A stretch of 64,000 nucleotides of DNA from Eubacterium ruminantium (lineage in GTDB: Bacteria; Bacillota; Clostridia; Lachnospirales; Lachnospiraceae), in the NCBI GenBank assembly GCA_900108205.1, contig FNUU01000004.1:62001-126000 (forward strand), read 5' to 3'. Below are positions 62,719 to 64,000 of this stretch, in pieces. The translations under genes and the position numbers were made by a program. Position 1 is the first letter of the stretch. The number at the start of each line of letters is the position of its first letter. The notes under the pieces are model-generated. The model saw only the letters and a list, made by a program, of their open reading frames with translations, was not told the origin of the DNA and did no database searches.

Positions 62719-64000
62719 TCAGAGATTCGTATATCCCATAAGGTTTTTATCTATCTCAGCAGCAGCCTTACGTCCTTCGGCGATCGCCCATACAACAAGT
62801 GACTGTCCTCGGTGCATGTCGCCTACAACATATACATTATCCTTTGAACTCTTGTAGCTGCCCTCAGCGGTCTTCACATTGGTCCTGCCGTCAAGCTCAA
62901 CGCCGAAAGCATCCGTAACATATATCTCACTTCCAAGGAAGCCTGCTGCTATAAGTACAAGCTGAGCAGGAATTATCTTCTCACTTCCCTCCACCGGAAC
63001 CATATTCATCCTTCCGGTCTTCTCATCCTTTTCAGGCTTCAGAGAAACTATGCAGAGCTCCTTCAATTCGCCCTTCTTATCCTTGATAAATTCCTTTACA
63101 GTAGTCTGATAGATACGAGGATCATGTCCGAATTTATAGATTGCTTCCTCCTGACCGTAATCTGTCTTCAGGACTCTCGGCCACTCAGGCCATGGATTAT
63201 TTGCCGCTCTCTCAACCGGCGGCTGAGGCATCATCTCAAGCTGTGTAACACTCTTGGCACCAAGTCTGATGCAGGTTCCCACACAGTCATTTCCGGTATC
63301 ACCGCCACCGATGATTACTACATCCTTATCCTTTGCCATTTCATAAGGGAATTCCTTAAACTCACTGTCCAGAAGCTGCTTGGTCACTCTGCCGAGAAAA
63401 TCAACTGCAAAATATATCCCTTTTGCATCTCTTCCCGGAGCCTTGATATCCCTCGGATTCGAAGCACCGCAGGCAAGTACGACTGCATCGTATTTTGAAG
63501 AAAGCTCTTCAGCAGAAATATCCTTTCCGATATCCTTGCCCGTAATGAATGTTACTCCGGCCTCTTCCATAAGCTTAACTCTTCTGTCAATAACAGATTT
63601 ATCAAGCTTCATATTCGGAATGCCATAACGAAGAAGTCCGCCGACGCGGTCATGTCTCTCATAAACAGTAACCTCATGTCCTCTTCTGTTAAGGAGCTGA
63701 GCGGCAGCAAGTCCTGAAGGACCGCTTCCTACAACCGCTACCTTTTTACCGGTTCTGATATCACTCTTTCTCTCCTTAACAAGGCCATGCTCAAATGCAT
63801 ATTCTATTATCGTCTTCTCATTTTCCTTAGTACATACAGGCTCGGAATACTCGCCGCAGGTGCAGGCTGCTTCACAAAGAGCCGGACAAACCCTTGATGT
63901 AAATTCAGGGAAGGAATGTGTTATGGCAAGTCTTCTGTATGCATCTGCAAGGTTTCCTCTGTACACCAGATCATTTGTCTCCGGAACCAGGTTGTTCAGA
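62719..64000 (-). CDS. gltD: Glutamate synthase small subunit (GltD-like), N-terminus cut by window edge
   Basis: 427 codons are in the window; the frame is still open at base 64000. Cys residues of the N-terminal Fe-S domain are seen (C-P-A-L-C-E-A-A-C-T-C), then the FAD-binding G-S-G-P-S-G-L-A-A-A, the NADPH-binding G-G-G-D-T-G-N-D-C, and the C-terminal V-Y-V-V-G-D-M FAD motif. GltD passes electrons from NADPH to the large subunit that makes glutamate from glutamine and 2-oxoglutarate. The gltB partner would lie beyond the window. Confidence 0.95.
   Translation of the reverse strand, partial: LNNLVPETNDLVYRGNLADAYRRLAITHSFPEFTSRVCPALCEAACTCGEYSEPVCTKENEKTIIEYAFEHGLVKERKSDIRTGKKVAVVGSGPSGLAAAQLLNRRGHEVTVYERHDRVGGLLRYGIPNMKLDKSVIDRRVKLMEEAGVTFITGKDIGKDISAEELSSKYDAVVLACGASNPRDIKAPGRDAKGIYFAVDFLGRVTKQLLDSEFKEFPYEMAKDKDVVIIGGGDTGNDCVGTCIRLGAKSVTQLEMMPQPPVERAANNPWPEWPRVLKTDYGQEEAIYKFGHDPRIYQTTVKEFIKDKKGELKELCIVSLKPEKDEKTGRMNMVPVEGSEKIIPAQLVLIAAGFLGSEIYVTDAFGVELDGRTNVKTAEGSYKSSKDNVYVVGDMHRGQSLVVWAIAEGRKAAAEIDKNLMGYTNL

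Overview
The window looks like a chromosomal piece of a low-GC (about 40% by eye) Gram-positive anaerobe of the Clostridia, most likely a Lachnospiraceae member. This is an inference from gene style: AGGAGG-type ribosome sites, luxS, a glutamine-synthetase-like gene followed by an ANTAR regulator, many hybrid histidine kinases of the rumen/gut Lachnospiraceae type, and an AlgI/DHHW acylation pair. No rRNA, tRNA, CRISPR array, transposase or complete phage module was seen. Most genes are on the minus strand.

Layout. 1-6.4 kb: small metabolic and hypothetical genes (two GNATs, an alpha/beta hydrolase, a PfkB kinase, a uracil-DNA-glycosylase-like protein, two membrane proteins) with two decayed genes. 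6.4-7.1 kb: luxS. 7.2-16.9 kb: a four-gene signalling locus, Hpt protein > amino-acid-permease/histidine-kinase/receiver fusion > double solute-binding/PAS/GGDEF protein > 7TM/PAS/HisKA/REC/REC protein without an ATPase domain. 17-24 kb: Nudix hydrolase, a hypothetical protein and a redox cluster (flavodoxins, aldo/keto reductase, CMD-cupin) with TetR and LysR regulators and two collapsed gene remnants.

24-32.5 kb: an accessory, defence-like island. It has a Panacea/SocA antitoxin with an MqsR-like toxin, a PLD/DEAD helicase/DUF3427 protein with a small overlapping partner, an AbiEi-led operon (AbiEi, PPOX, cupin, DUF5984) and a deleted second copy of the helicase. Regulatory palindromes and two related hairpin elements lie between them. 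32.6-35.3 kb: a family 3 glycosidase with in-frame minisatellites.

35.4-45.3 kb: a second phosphorelay/c-di-GMP cluster with three membrane histidine kinases (one has lost its receiver domain by an out-of-frame deletion), a REC-degenerate GGDEF-EAL protein and a stand-alone Hpt. 45.6-50.8 kb: a giant 1434-residue cytosolic-looking repeat protein of unknown function and a small lipoprotein. 51-54 kb: a surface-polysaccharide O-acylation pair. 54.3-64 kb: glutamine-centred nitrogen and pyrimidine genes (ANTAR regulator, GS-like gene, carB, carA, pyrG, partial gltD), all reading minus.

The most unusual content is the transporter-kinase relay at 7.2-16.9 kb, the helicase/toxin island with its own debris at 24-32.5 kb, and the repeat protein at 45.6 kb. 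Domain names come from reading motifs by eye; no database search was run.
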